A program made the position numbers and the translations under genes. Of a DNA stretch of 64,000 bases, positions 16,347-23,687 are shown one piece after another. Below the pieces are notes generated by a model, which made no database searches, was not told the DNA's origin, and was given only the letters and a program-made list of their open reading frames with translations. The stretch lies in contig NZ_CP047173.1 of NCBI RefSeq assembly GCF_009834185.1, positions 868,001 through 932,000 of the forward strand, given 5' to 3'. The stretch comes from Rathayibacter sp. VKM Ac-2760. GTDB lineage: Bacteria; Actinomycetota; Actinomycetes; Actinomycetales; Microbacteriaceae. Numbering within the stretch: the stretch's first letter is position 1; the number at the start of each line of letters is the position of its first letter.

Positions 16347-18602
16347 TCAGGACGGGTGGCTGTCGGCGATGATGTCGTCCAGTTCGTTCCGCGGAACAGG
16401 CGCTCCGGAGATGGCGAGGAACTGGGTCATCGTCATCGACGTCATCATCGCCATGTGCTCGGGCGAGATCTCGACCGTGTCGAAGCCGAGAGTGCGGAGG
16501 ACGCGGTCGGCGACGAGAGGGTGCTCGAACCACTCCCCGAGCGGGGTGTCCATGGTGAGCGCGGTGATCACGACGTCTCCGGAGAGGTCGAGCGAGAGCT
16601 CGTGGAGGACGGTGTCCGCATCCGCAGCGATCTGCACGAGGTGTGCTCCCGGTGCGATCAGCCATCGGCCGTGCCGGATGTCCCAGTAGGCGAAGGATCG
16701 ACGGGGGAGCTCGAGGCGGACGGTGGTGCTCTCTCCGGCGTCGAGTTCGACCTTCTGGAAGGCGCGGAGCTCGCGGGCCGGTCGTCGTACCGGCCCGGCT
16801 TCGGTTGCGACGTACACCTGCACCACGTGCTTTCCGGCATGGGTCCCGGTGTTGGTGACGGTCACCGTCACGGTGGCTGCATCCTCGCCGACGCGTTCGA
16901 GCCGCGGAGAGGTGACATCGAACGTGGAGTAGGAGAGCCCGTGTCCGAAGGGGTACCGGGTCGCGGTCTCGGTCGTCGTGAAGTACCGGTAGCCGACGAG
17001 GACTCCCTCGCCGTAGCGGACGTGGCCCTGCTCGCCGGGGAAGTTGATGCTGCTCGGGTGGTCCTCGAGGCGCAGCGGGATGGTCTCGGCGAGGCGCCCG
17101 GAGGGGTTGACCCGACCGAAGAGGATCTCTGCGAGCGCGCGTCCGCCTCCCTGGCCGAGGAGGAAGCCCTCCAGGACGGCGTCGACGTCGTCGTGCCACC
17201 CTTCGAGGGAGACGATTCCGCCGTTGGAGAGCACGACGACCGTGCGCGATGCGACCGCGGCGACCGCGCGGATGAGTTCGACCTGGTCGATCGGAAGCTT
17301 GATGTCGCCTCTGTCGATGCCCTCCGACTCCGCCGATTCGCTGAGACCGGCGAACACGACGGTGACGTCGGCGCGACGAGCGACGGTGATCGCGTCTTCG
17401 AGGAGTTCCGGGCTCGAGGAGCCTCGAGTCCGGAATCCGGGGGAGTACTCCACAGCGACGCTCTCCTCGACGGCGAGATCGCGAATGGCCTCGAGCGGGC
17501 TGTCGACGCGAGTGGCGTGCACGTGTGCGCTGCCGCCGCCCTGGAAGCGGAGGGTCTCGGCGAACTCGCCGATGACGGCGAGGCGGGTGCTCGGCTGAAG
17601 CGGCAGTGTGGTGCGGTCGTTCTTGAGCAGGACGGCGCATTCCCGGGCGAGGTCGCGGGCGAGCTCGTGATGTGCGTCCTGGTCGATGGCGGGCCGTGGC
17701 CGGCGCGGGCGGCGGGCCAGGGCGGCGACGCGCGCGATGCTGGCGTCGAGGGCGGACGAGTCGAGCCGTCCGGAGGCAATCGCCATCCGCAGGTCCTCGT
17801 CGTGCGAGGCGTCGCCGCCAGGCATCTCGAGGTCGAGACCTGCCTCGAGCGCTGCGACGCGATCGACGACCGCGTTCCAGTCCGAGAGGACGAGGCCCTC
17901 GAAACCCCACTCCTCCCGGAGGACATCGGTCAGGAGCCAGGCGTTCTCCGAGCAGAACACTCCGTTGATCTTGTTGTAGGCAGTCATGACGGTCGCGGGT
18001 GCGGCTTCCGTCACGATGCGCTCGAACGCGGGGAGGTAGATCTCCCTCAACGTCCGCTCGTCGACCTCGGAGCTGATCGTCTGCCGGTTGGTCTCCTGGT
18101 TGTTGGCGGCGAAGTGCTTGACCGAGACGCCGGGCCCCTCGTCTTGAAGGCCGCGGGTGAAGGCGGTGCCGAGGACGCCGGCGAGCAGGGGGTCCTCGGA
18201 GTAGTACTCGAAGTTCCGTCCGCACAGCGGCGACCGCTTGATGTTGACGCCGGGACCGAGGACGACGTCCACACCTTGAGCGAGAGCCTCGCGACCCAGT
18301 GCAGCGCCGAGGCGAGCTGCCACCGTCGGGTCCCAGCTCGAGCCGACCGCGACTCCGGGCGGGAAGCAGGTGGCCGGTTCGCTCTCGAAGACTGCCAGGT
18401 GGTCGGACCGTCCCTGCTGGTGGCGGAGGCCGTAGGTTCCGTCGGCGAGAACAGTGGAGCCGACGCCGAGCTCGGGGATCGGCTCTGTCTGCCAGAAGTC
18501 GAGGCCGGACAGCAGGCCGGCCTTCCGCTCAGCGGAGAGCGAGGAGATCGCCGGGCCGTCGAGCGCCGATTCCTGTTCGGGTGTGGAGTCGCCGTTGATC
18601 AC
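16347..18602 (-). CDS. GH3 beta-glucosidase-type glycoside hydrolase
   Basis: Family 3 glycosidase of 751 residues with no signal peptide, hence intracellular. The N-terminal barrel shows FPPGVAVGSSWD, GPGVNIKRSPLCGRNFEYYSED, SVKHFAANNQE and the nucleophile Asp241 in LVLSDWNAV. The (alpha/beta)6 sandwich follows (AVIGEFAETLRFQGGGSAHV, VVFAGLSESAESEG), then GYRYFTTTETATRYPFGHGLSYS. A fibronectin-III-like domain closes the protein (VTVTNTGTHAGKHVVQVYV). The pattern matches thermostable-type beta-glucosidases active on aryl- or saponin-like beta-glucosides. The GTG at 18602 begins 31 bases after the GH2 stop, so the two are co-transcribed. With GH1 and GH2 neighbours and a rhamnosidase under the same operator, plant glycosides are the likely targets. 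Confidence 0.93.
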   Translation of the reverse strand: MINGDSTPEQESALDGPAISSLSAERKAGLLSGLDFWQTEPIPELGVGSTVLADGTYGLRHQQGRSDHLAVFESEPATCFPPGVAVGSSWDPTVAARLGAALGREALAQGVDVVLGPGVNIKRSPLCGRNFEYYSEDPLLAGVLGTAFTRGLQDEGPGVSVKHFAANNQETNRQTISSEVDERTLREIYLPAFERIVTEAAPATVMTAYNKINGVFCSENAWLLTDVLREEWGFEGLVLSDWNAVVDRVAALEAGLDLEMPGGDASHDEDLRMAIASGRLDSSALDASIARVAALARRPRRPRPAIDQDAHHELARDLARECAVLLKNDRTTLPLQPSTRLAVIGEFAETLRFQGGGSAHVHATRVDSPLEAIRDLAVEESVAVEYSPGFRTRGSSSPELLEDAITVARRADVTVVFAGLSESAESEGIDRGDIKLPIDQVELIRAVAAVASRTVVVLSNGGIVSLEGWHDDVDAVLEGFLLGQGGGRALAEILFGRVNPSGRLAETIPLRLEDHPSSINFPGEQGHVRYGEGVLVGYRYFTTTETATRYPFGHGLSYSTFDVTSPRLERVGEDAATVTVTVTNTGTHAGKHVVQVYVATEAGPVRRPARELRAFQKVELDAGESTTVRLELPRRSFAYWDIRHGRWLIAPGAHLVQIAADADTVLHELSLDLSGDVVITALTMDTPLGEWFEHPLVADRVLRTLGFDTVEISPEHMAMMTSMTMTQFLAISGAPVPRNELDDIIADSHPS

Positions 18603-18633
18603 GTGGTGTGCCTTCTTCTCGTCGCGGATCTGG

Positions 18634-21078
18634 TCAGTCGGAGGTGACGGTTGCTGCGAAGCGGTCGCTTCGGCGGTCGTCGTGTGCGGTTACGGTGCGC
18701 TCTGCGCGACCTCGGGTCTGCGCCTGCGCGGTGATGGTGATGGTTCCCGGCTCACCTGTCGGGCGGACCACGGCGAGTGCGCGTCCGCGGAAGGTGGTCC
18801 GCCGTGAGGCGGTGAAGTCCTCCGCCGTCGCAGGAGCAGCCGTTCCGAGTCCGATCAGCTCGCCAGGACCGGTGACCGTGACCGCGACGGGTTCATCGAC
18901 GAGCATCTCGACGATGCCGTTCTCATCCGCGAGTGTGATCTCGGCGAAGACGAGGTCGTCCCCTGCCGCTTCGATCCGGGTCGAGTCGGTCTCGATCCGC
19001 ACGCCGACGTTCGCAGCTGCAGTCCGCAGCGTCGAGCGGGAGACCTCAGTGCCATTCCGGTAGGCGACCGCGGTGAGGGTGCCAGGCTCGTAATCGGTGG
19101 TGAAGGCTGCAACGAATCGGCCGCGCCGGACGCGACGACGTCCGATCCTGCGGCCATTGAGGAGGAGCTCGATCTCGTCAGCGATCGAGTAGACCTCGAT
19201 CTCCGCCGTGCGGCCTTCGCAGCCGCGCCATGACCAGGACTCGACCGCGTCGGTCCTCCGCCACGCCGACCTGACCATCGGGGTGCCACTTCGATCGAGT
19301 GGGCGGACGCCGATGGCCGGGGCGTCGAGCACTCCCCAAGCCGCCTGGGCGACGCGCAAGGTGATGTCGGGCTGTCCGATGAGGTCGAACATCCCAGGTC
19401 CTGCGATCAGGTAGGGATAGGGCTTGGACAGTCCCGCCTTCTTGCCGGGCACCCAGACGGCGACGCCCGCTTCGCCGAGGTACTCCCAGCCGGCCCAGAC
19501 GAAATCGCCGATGATCGCCGGGTGCTTCTTGACGAGCTCCCACGCTCGAGGCACATCGCTCGGAAGAGTTTCCGATCCGAGGATGACCCGGTCCGGATAG
19601 GCCCGGACGTCGTGCCGGTACCGTCCGATCCCGTAGTTGTAGCCGGCGATGTCAACCTCAGCGAACGCCTCTCGGGAGGCCTTGTCGGCTTTCGGGAGCC
19701 GCGAGGCGATGTCCATCATCCGCCCGATCTGGTTGATCATGACGTTCGCCTCAGTGCTTCCCGCCATGGAGGTCTCAGCGCCCGAATCCTCCTTGTAGGG
19801 GGACTTGTCCAGCGACACCATCAGGTTGAGGAAGAGGTTGGTGGCGACGGTCACCGGCCGGTCCGGGTCGAGGCGGTGCAGGTAGGCGGTGATCTCGCGG
19901 GTGAGGGCGACACCCTCGGGCTTCGCGGTCTCGGGGATCTCGTTGCCGGCCGCGTACATCACGACGCTCGGCCGGTTCCGGTCTTTCTCGACGAGGCGGT
20001 CGGCGTCCTCGCGCCACGTGTCGCGGAAGCGCCAAGCGAAGTCGTGCTTGGTCTTGGAGACGATCCAGTAGTCGGCGAGCTCGTCGAGCACGTACATGCC
20101 GAGCTCGTCGCAGGCGTCGAGCAGGTGGCGGGACATCGGGTTGTGTGCGCTGCGAATGGCGTTGAAACCGGCCGCCTTGAGCTTGCGTACACGGCGGTAC
20201 TCCGCCGCGCGATGGGTCGCGGCGCCGAGGACGCCGTTGTCGTGATGGATGCACGCGCCGCGCAGCTTCACCGTCTCGCCGTTGATGCGCAGTCCCTGCC
20301 GAGCGTCGACCGAGAGGGTTCGCAGTCCGACGCGCTCGTGACGACTGTCGACGGTCTCGCCGTCGATCTCGACGCGGGCGGCGAGGTCGTAAAGGAAGGG
20401 CGTGTCGGCCGACCAACCCTTCGGATCCGGAACCGAAAGCGTCACGGTCGCCTGTGAGCCGGTGGCCGAGCCCGAAGCGACGACCATGTCTCCGTCGAGC
20501 AGGTCGATGTCGACACGTACGCGGTCGTCGGCGTTCTCGAGAAGGCAAGCGACCTCGACGGTCGCAGATGAGGGCGAGAACGCGAGTGTCCGCACCCGCA
20601 GCCCGTCGGGTGCGATGTGAATGGCCGGGCGGAGGACGAGATGAACGGAGCGGTAGAGACCTGATCCGGGGTACCAGCGGCTCGCCGGCTGCTTCTCGTT
20701 GTCGACCACGACGACGATCTCGTTCTCCGCGCCCCAGACGATCGTGTGCTCGACGGGGAGTTCGAACTCCACGTAGCCGCTGCGCACTGTCCCGACGAGC
20801 TGTCCGTTCACGGACACCGTCGCGTCGCCTTGCACGCCTTCGAAGCGCAAGCCGACGAAGGGGGACGACGTCTCATCGGCGTTCCACACCGTCCGGTAGA
20901 CGTATCGGCCGCCGGGGAAGTACGCCGTGTCGGGGCCGCCCGGCGCGTCCGGCGTCCGGGTCTCGCTGATCATGGCGTCGTGCGGGAGCCGGATCGAGCG
21001 CCACTCCGTCGCGCCCTCCGCCTGGAATTCCCACTGGTCGAGTGCACGGTGCTCTGTCGAGCGAGCTGCGGCGGTCAT
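18634..21078 (-). CDS. GH2 beta-galactosidase-type glycoside hydrolase
   Basis: Family 2 glycosidase of 814 residues, first gene of a three-gene minus-strand operon. The N-terminal jelly-roll domain (WEFQAEGATEWRSIRLPHDA, YFPGGRYVYRTVW) is followed by the immunoglobulin-like domain and the barrel, with RGACIHHDNGVLGAATH, AAGFNAIRSAHNPMS and the acid/base Glu380 in YAAGNEIPE. The nucleophile is Glu503 in LGSETLPSD. C-terminal beta domains with LLLNGRRIGRRRV resemble DUF4982 and related modules of Bacteroides-like beta-galactosidases. GGAGAGGA lies about six bases before the ATG at 21078, which decides this start over one 12 codons upstream. A perfect TTGACGCGCGTCAA palindrome 60 bases upstream should bind the LacI-type repressor. 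The exact substrate could be a beta-galactoside or a related glycoside. Confidence 0.92.
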   Translation of the reverse strand: MTAAARSTEHRALDQWEFQAEGATEWRSIRLPHDAMISETRTPDAPGGPDTAYFPGGRYVYRTVWNADETSSPFVGLRFEGVQGDATVSVNGQLVGTVRSGYVEFELPVEHTIVWGAENEIVVVVDNEKQPASRWYPGSGLYRSVHLVLRPAIHIAPDGLRVRTLAFSPSSATVEVACLLENADDRVRVDIDLLDGDMVVASGSATGSQATVTLSVPDPKGWSADTPFLYDLAARVEIDGETVDSRHERVGLRTLSVDARQGLRINGETVKLRGACIHHDNGVLGAATHRAAEYRRVRKLKAAGFNAIRSAHNPMSRHLLDACDELGMYVLDELADYWIVSKTKHDFAWRFRDTWREDADRLVEKDRNRPSVVMYAAGNEIPETAKPEGVALTREITAYLHRLDPDRPVTVATNLFLNLMVSLDKSPYKEDSGAETSMAGSTEANVMINQIGRMMDIASRLPKADKASREAFAEVDIAGYNYGIGRYRHDVRAYPDRVILGSETLPSDVPRAWELVKKHPAIIGDFVWAGWEYLGEAGVAVWVPGKKAGLSKPYPYLIAGPGMFDLIGQPDITLRVAQAAWGVLDAPAIGVRPLDRSGTPMVRSAWRRTDAVESWSWRGCEGRTAEIEVYSIADEIELLLNGRRIGRRRVRRGRFVAAFTTDYEPGTLTAVAYRNGTEVSRSTLRTAAANVGVRIETDSTRIEAAGDDLVFAEITLADENGIVEMLVDEPVAVTVTGPGELIGLGTAAPATAEDFTASRRTTFRGRALAVVRPTGEPGTITITAQAQTRGRAERTVTAHDDRRSDRFAATVTSD

Positions 21079-21137
21079 CGTCGTCCTCTCCGAACGCGGC
21101 CACTTCGCGACCACGATTCACGCAGCCAAGCACATGC

Positions 21138-21153
21138 TTTGACGCGCGTCAAA
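21138..21153. promoter_or_regulatory. Operator 1 for a LacI-type repressor
   Basis: Perfect 16-base palindrome TTTGACGCGCGTCAAA, 60 bases upstream of the GH2 start. The central CG and dyad symmetry are those of LacI-family operators. On the minus strand its first half can double as a TTGACG -35 box. The same 14-base core occurs at 21272 and 26253. Confidence 0.8.
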
Positions 21154-21271
21154 TAGGTCGGTCGTCGCCTGCACTCCGAGGGCGCGGGTGATCCGGCATC
21201 GACGATGATCCGACGAAATCGAGTCCGGTCGCGGTGTCGAGCGGCGCCTGCGTCAGAGATCTCGATCGGTA

Positions 21272-21285
21272 TTGACGCGCGTCAA
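21272..21285. promoter_or_regulatory. Operator 2 for a LacI-type repressor
   Basis: Perfect 14-base palindrome TTGACGCGCGTCAA, 94 bases upstream of the MFS transporter start, 120 bases from operator 1 on the other side of the divergent promoter region. Its left half would serve as -35 for the plus-strand gene. The 300-base region 21079-21378 holds no gene. Confidence 0.8.
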
Positions 21286-21378
21286 ATTAAGTGCTTCCCT
21301 GAGTCCGAAGACCCGGCCGAGCGCAGTCGCCCGACGGACCAGAGTGCCCGATGACGGGCCCAGGATGAAGGCAAATCA

Positions 21379-22713
21379 ATGAGACGCAAAGACGCGGCGA
21401 GCAACGTGCCGAGCAACACGCCCATCGAGGAGGTCTCGCAACTCACCTTGCGCGCAGAAGACGCGGCCGATGGCGCTGGTGTCGAAGCACCAGTCTCCAA
21501 GGTGGGCCCGGGCTTCATCTTCACCTACGGCCTGACGTACTTCGGCTTCTTCCTGTGCCTGTTCATGCCGGCCCTGTTCAGTCTTCCCTACAAGATCCAA
21601 CTGATCGATCCGGCAAGCAAGGAGACCGCCCTCGGTCTGATCGTCGGAATCAGTGCTGTCGTTCTTCTGCCGATCGGCCCGATTCTGGGAGTTCTGAGCG
21701 ACCGCAGCAAGTTCTCCTGGGGGCGTCGCAGGCCTTTCCTCCTGCTGGGCCTCGCCGCCTTCGCAGTGAGCGCGTTCGTGATTGCGACTGCGCCGACCGT
21801 GCCGATCGTCCTGCTCGGTTACGTCGTCGCGCAGTTGGGCGTGGCGCTCGTGAGCGTTGCACTGAACCCTGCGCTGGCCGAGCTCGTTCCGCAAGCGCAG
21901 CGAGGGAAGCTCGGAGCCTTGAGCGGTGTGATGGCGTCCATTGCTGGAGTCTTCGCCACCTTGGTGGGCAGTCTCCTCATCGGCAACCTCCTGCTCCTCT
22001 TCCTGCTTCCTGTCGGGGTCCTCGCGGTCGGCGTGGCGCTGTGGATCGTGGTCGTTCCGGACCGGCCCGCGCCGGAGCGTTTCCAGTCCGTCAGACTCGC
22101 AACGGCACTGCGGTCTCTCCTTTTCAACCCGCTGAAGCACCTCGACTTCACCTGGGTGTGGATCGGCAAGCTCTGCATCGGCGTGGGAACGGCGTTCTTC
22201 AGCACCTATCAGCTGTACTACCTGCTGGATCGGCTCGGATTCACCGTGGAGCAAGCAGGACAGCAGCTGGCTGTAGCTGGCGGTCTGGCGCTGCTCGCCA
22301 CCGTCGGATTCACCATCCTGGGCGGTTTCCTCTCCGACAAGCTGCACCGTCGTAAGCCCTTCATCTACATCGCGTCAGCCATGATCGCCTCGGGCATGGT
22401 TCTCGCAGCCTTCGCGCCGGACTTCGGCGTCTACATCATCGGAGCAGTACTGCTCTCGGCCGGCTCCGGCGCCTTCAACTCGGTGGATCTCGCTCTCGCC
22501 TCGGAGGTGCTTCCGGATCCGGAAGCGGGTGGGAAATGGCTGTCGATCTACCAGATCTCCGGGACCATCGCGACTGCTGTCGGTCCCGTGATCGCACCGC
22601 TACTCCTCGCCATCGGCGGAGGGTCGGGCAACTACACCGCCCTGTTCATCGTGGGAGGCCTCTTCGCCCTCGGTGCTGCCGTCACCGCATCTCGAGTGCG
22701 TGGCGTCCGATAA
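21379..22713 (+). CDS. MFS sugar transporter
   Basis: Integral membrane carrier of 444 residues with about 12 predicted helices. A 45-residue polar N-terminus is followed by the first helix (FIFTYGLTYFGFFLCLFMP). The MFS signature between helices 2 and 3 is ILGVLSDRSKFSWGRRRPFL, which resembles that of GPH/SLC45-type disaccharide-proton symporters. A second copy, LGGFLSDKLHRRKPF, marks the other half. It should import the glycosides, or products of them, that the divergent GH2-GH3-GH1 operon cleaves inside the cell. Expression is probably repressed through the palindrome at 21272-21285. GAAGG lies before the ATG at 21379. A hairpin terminator is found about 150 bases downstream. The substrate is inferred from neighbours only. 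Confidence 0.9.
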   Translation: MRRKDAASNVPSNTPIEEVSQLTLRAEDAADGAGVEAPVSKVGPGFIFTYGLTYFGFFLCLFMPALFSLPYKIQLIDPASKETALGLIVGISAVVLLPIGPILGVLSDRSKFSWGRRRPFLLLGLAAFAVSAFVIATAPTVPIVLLGYVVAQLGVALVSVALNPALAELVPQAQRGKLGALSGVMASIAGVFATLVGSLLIGNLLLLFLLPVGVLAVGVALWIVVVPDRPAPERFQSVRLATALRSLLFNPLKHLDFTWVWIGKLCIGVGTAFFSTYQLYYLLDRLGFTVEQAGQQLAVAGGLALLATVGFTILGGFLSDKLHRRKPFIYIASAMIASGMVLAAFAPDFGVYIIGAVLLSAGSGAFNSVDLALASEVLPDPEAGGKWLSIYQISGTIATAVGPVIAPLLLAIGGGSGNYTALFIVGGLFALGAAVTASRVRGVR

Positions 22714-22860
22714 CTCGAGCTGAACCTACCGGGAAGCTCTGCGGAATCGGAAAGCCGTCCGTCTGCCGAGGAACGACTTCTGATGGTCGTTCGTCTTGAA
22801 ACGTGGTGGCAGAGGAACTGGCTCGGCCGTCACGCGGACCAGATCGTCACAGCACGCAGG

Positions 22861-22894
22861 AGCGGCTGAAGAGGTATCGCCCTCTTCAGCCGCT
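22861..22894 (+). terminator. Strong hairpin terminator
   Basis: Perfect 14-base stem, AGCGGCTGAAGAGG at 22861-22874 and CCTCTTCAGCCGCT at 22881-22894, with a 6-base loop (TATCGC) and TCTCTATT after it. It is 147 bases beyond the MFS transporter stop and would end that transcript. Confidence 0.75.
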
Positions 22895-23580
22895 TCTCTA
22901 TTGGACGAAGGTCTTTCTTGCGGTGTGGCGTCTATCGAGGTTCGAGCGAGCACCGAGGCGTACGGACACCCCTGCGTGCTGAATCGCACACGCGAACGTC
23001 GTGGCTGGCGGTTCCCATGTGCCGACGCGATCCACGCTGAGGGAGTCCCGCTTCGCAGACGGCGATCTGATATCGACACGAGCCACTAGCGGGCACGGGC
23101 TTGGCATGTCTGCTCACCCACCGCGCGAGACCGAGCGCTCTGAGCACAACCTCACCGAGACTTCGGAGAAGGCCGTCGGCGAGTGCTCTTCCGTCGCGGA
23201 TGCGGTTCACTCTCCATCCAGCATCCGAGGCTGATCGAGGGGCGAGTAGTGGCGTCCGCTCCGAGGGAGGCTCTTTCACGTGCTCGGACCCTGCTCTCCG
23301 GGCCGGCGGGATGCAGCGTGTGCCTCGGTCTGCGCAGGGGTGTCCGGCGTCTCGGGAGGTTCGGCGCTCACCTGGTGCGATCGGACTGACCGGCAACCTG
23401 GCCGTACCGTCGGCATGCCAGGGCCAACGACCCTGGTCGTGGTGGCAGAGGAGAACGGGCCGGCCAGTAGCCGAGGAGCGTTCGGGCGTGCTCAGCGACC
23501 CGGAACCAGGCGATCCCGCTCTGCCCTCACAAAGGATAAGTCGCAGGTCGCCGGTCTTCCACGAAGACTTCGCTCATCTG
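22895..23580. other. Long gene-free stretch
   Basis: Nearly 700 bases in which every frame is short or compositionally non-coding. The phrase GTGGTGGCAGAGGA occurs at about 22803 and again near 23439, each followed by a related GGCTCGGCC or GGGCCGGCC context. This suggests a decayed duplication. I see no insertion-sequence ends and no RNA gene. Confidence 0.4.
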
Positions 23581-23631
23581 GTCGGCAGCCTCCCGGGCGC
23601 TGCTGTGCTGAGTATCAGGGAGGCTGCCGAC
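23581..23631 (-). terminator. Hairpin after the rhamnosidase gene
   Basis: Perfect 14-base inverted repeat GTCGGCAGCCTCCC (23581-23594) and GGGAGGCTGCCGAC (23618-23631) with a 23-base loop. It lies 57 bases beyond the GH78 stop. It may be a terminator, though no T-run follows on either strand. Confidence 0.5.
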
Positions 23632-23687
23632 GAAACGTGAAGTGACGGTTCCGGTTCTGTACGAACCTATCGCGCGGGTCCGACCTG

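Noticed and set aside
23581..23631. Possible terminal inverted repeat of an insertion sequence
   Set aside because: No transposase frame lies next to it and no target duplication is visible; a terminator or structured RNA explains the hairpin better.
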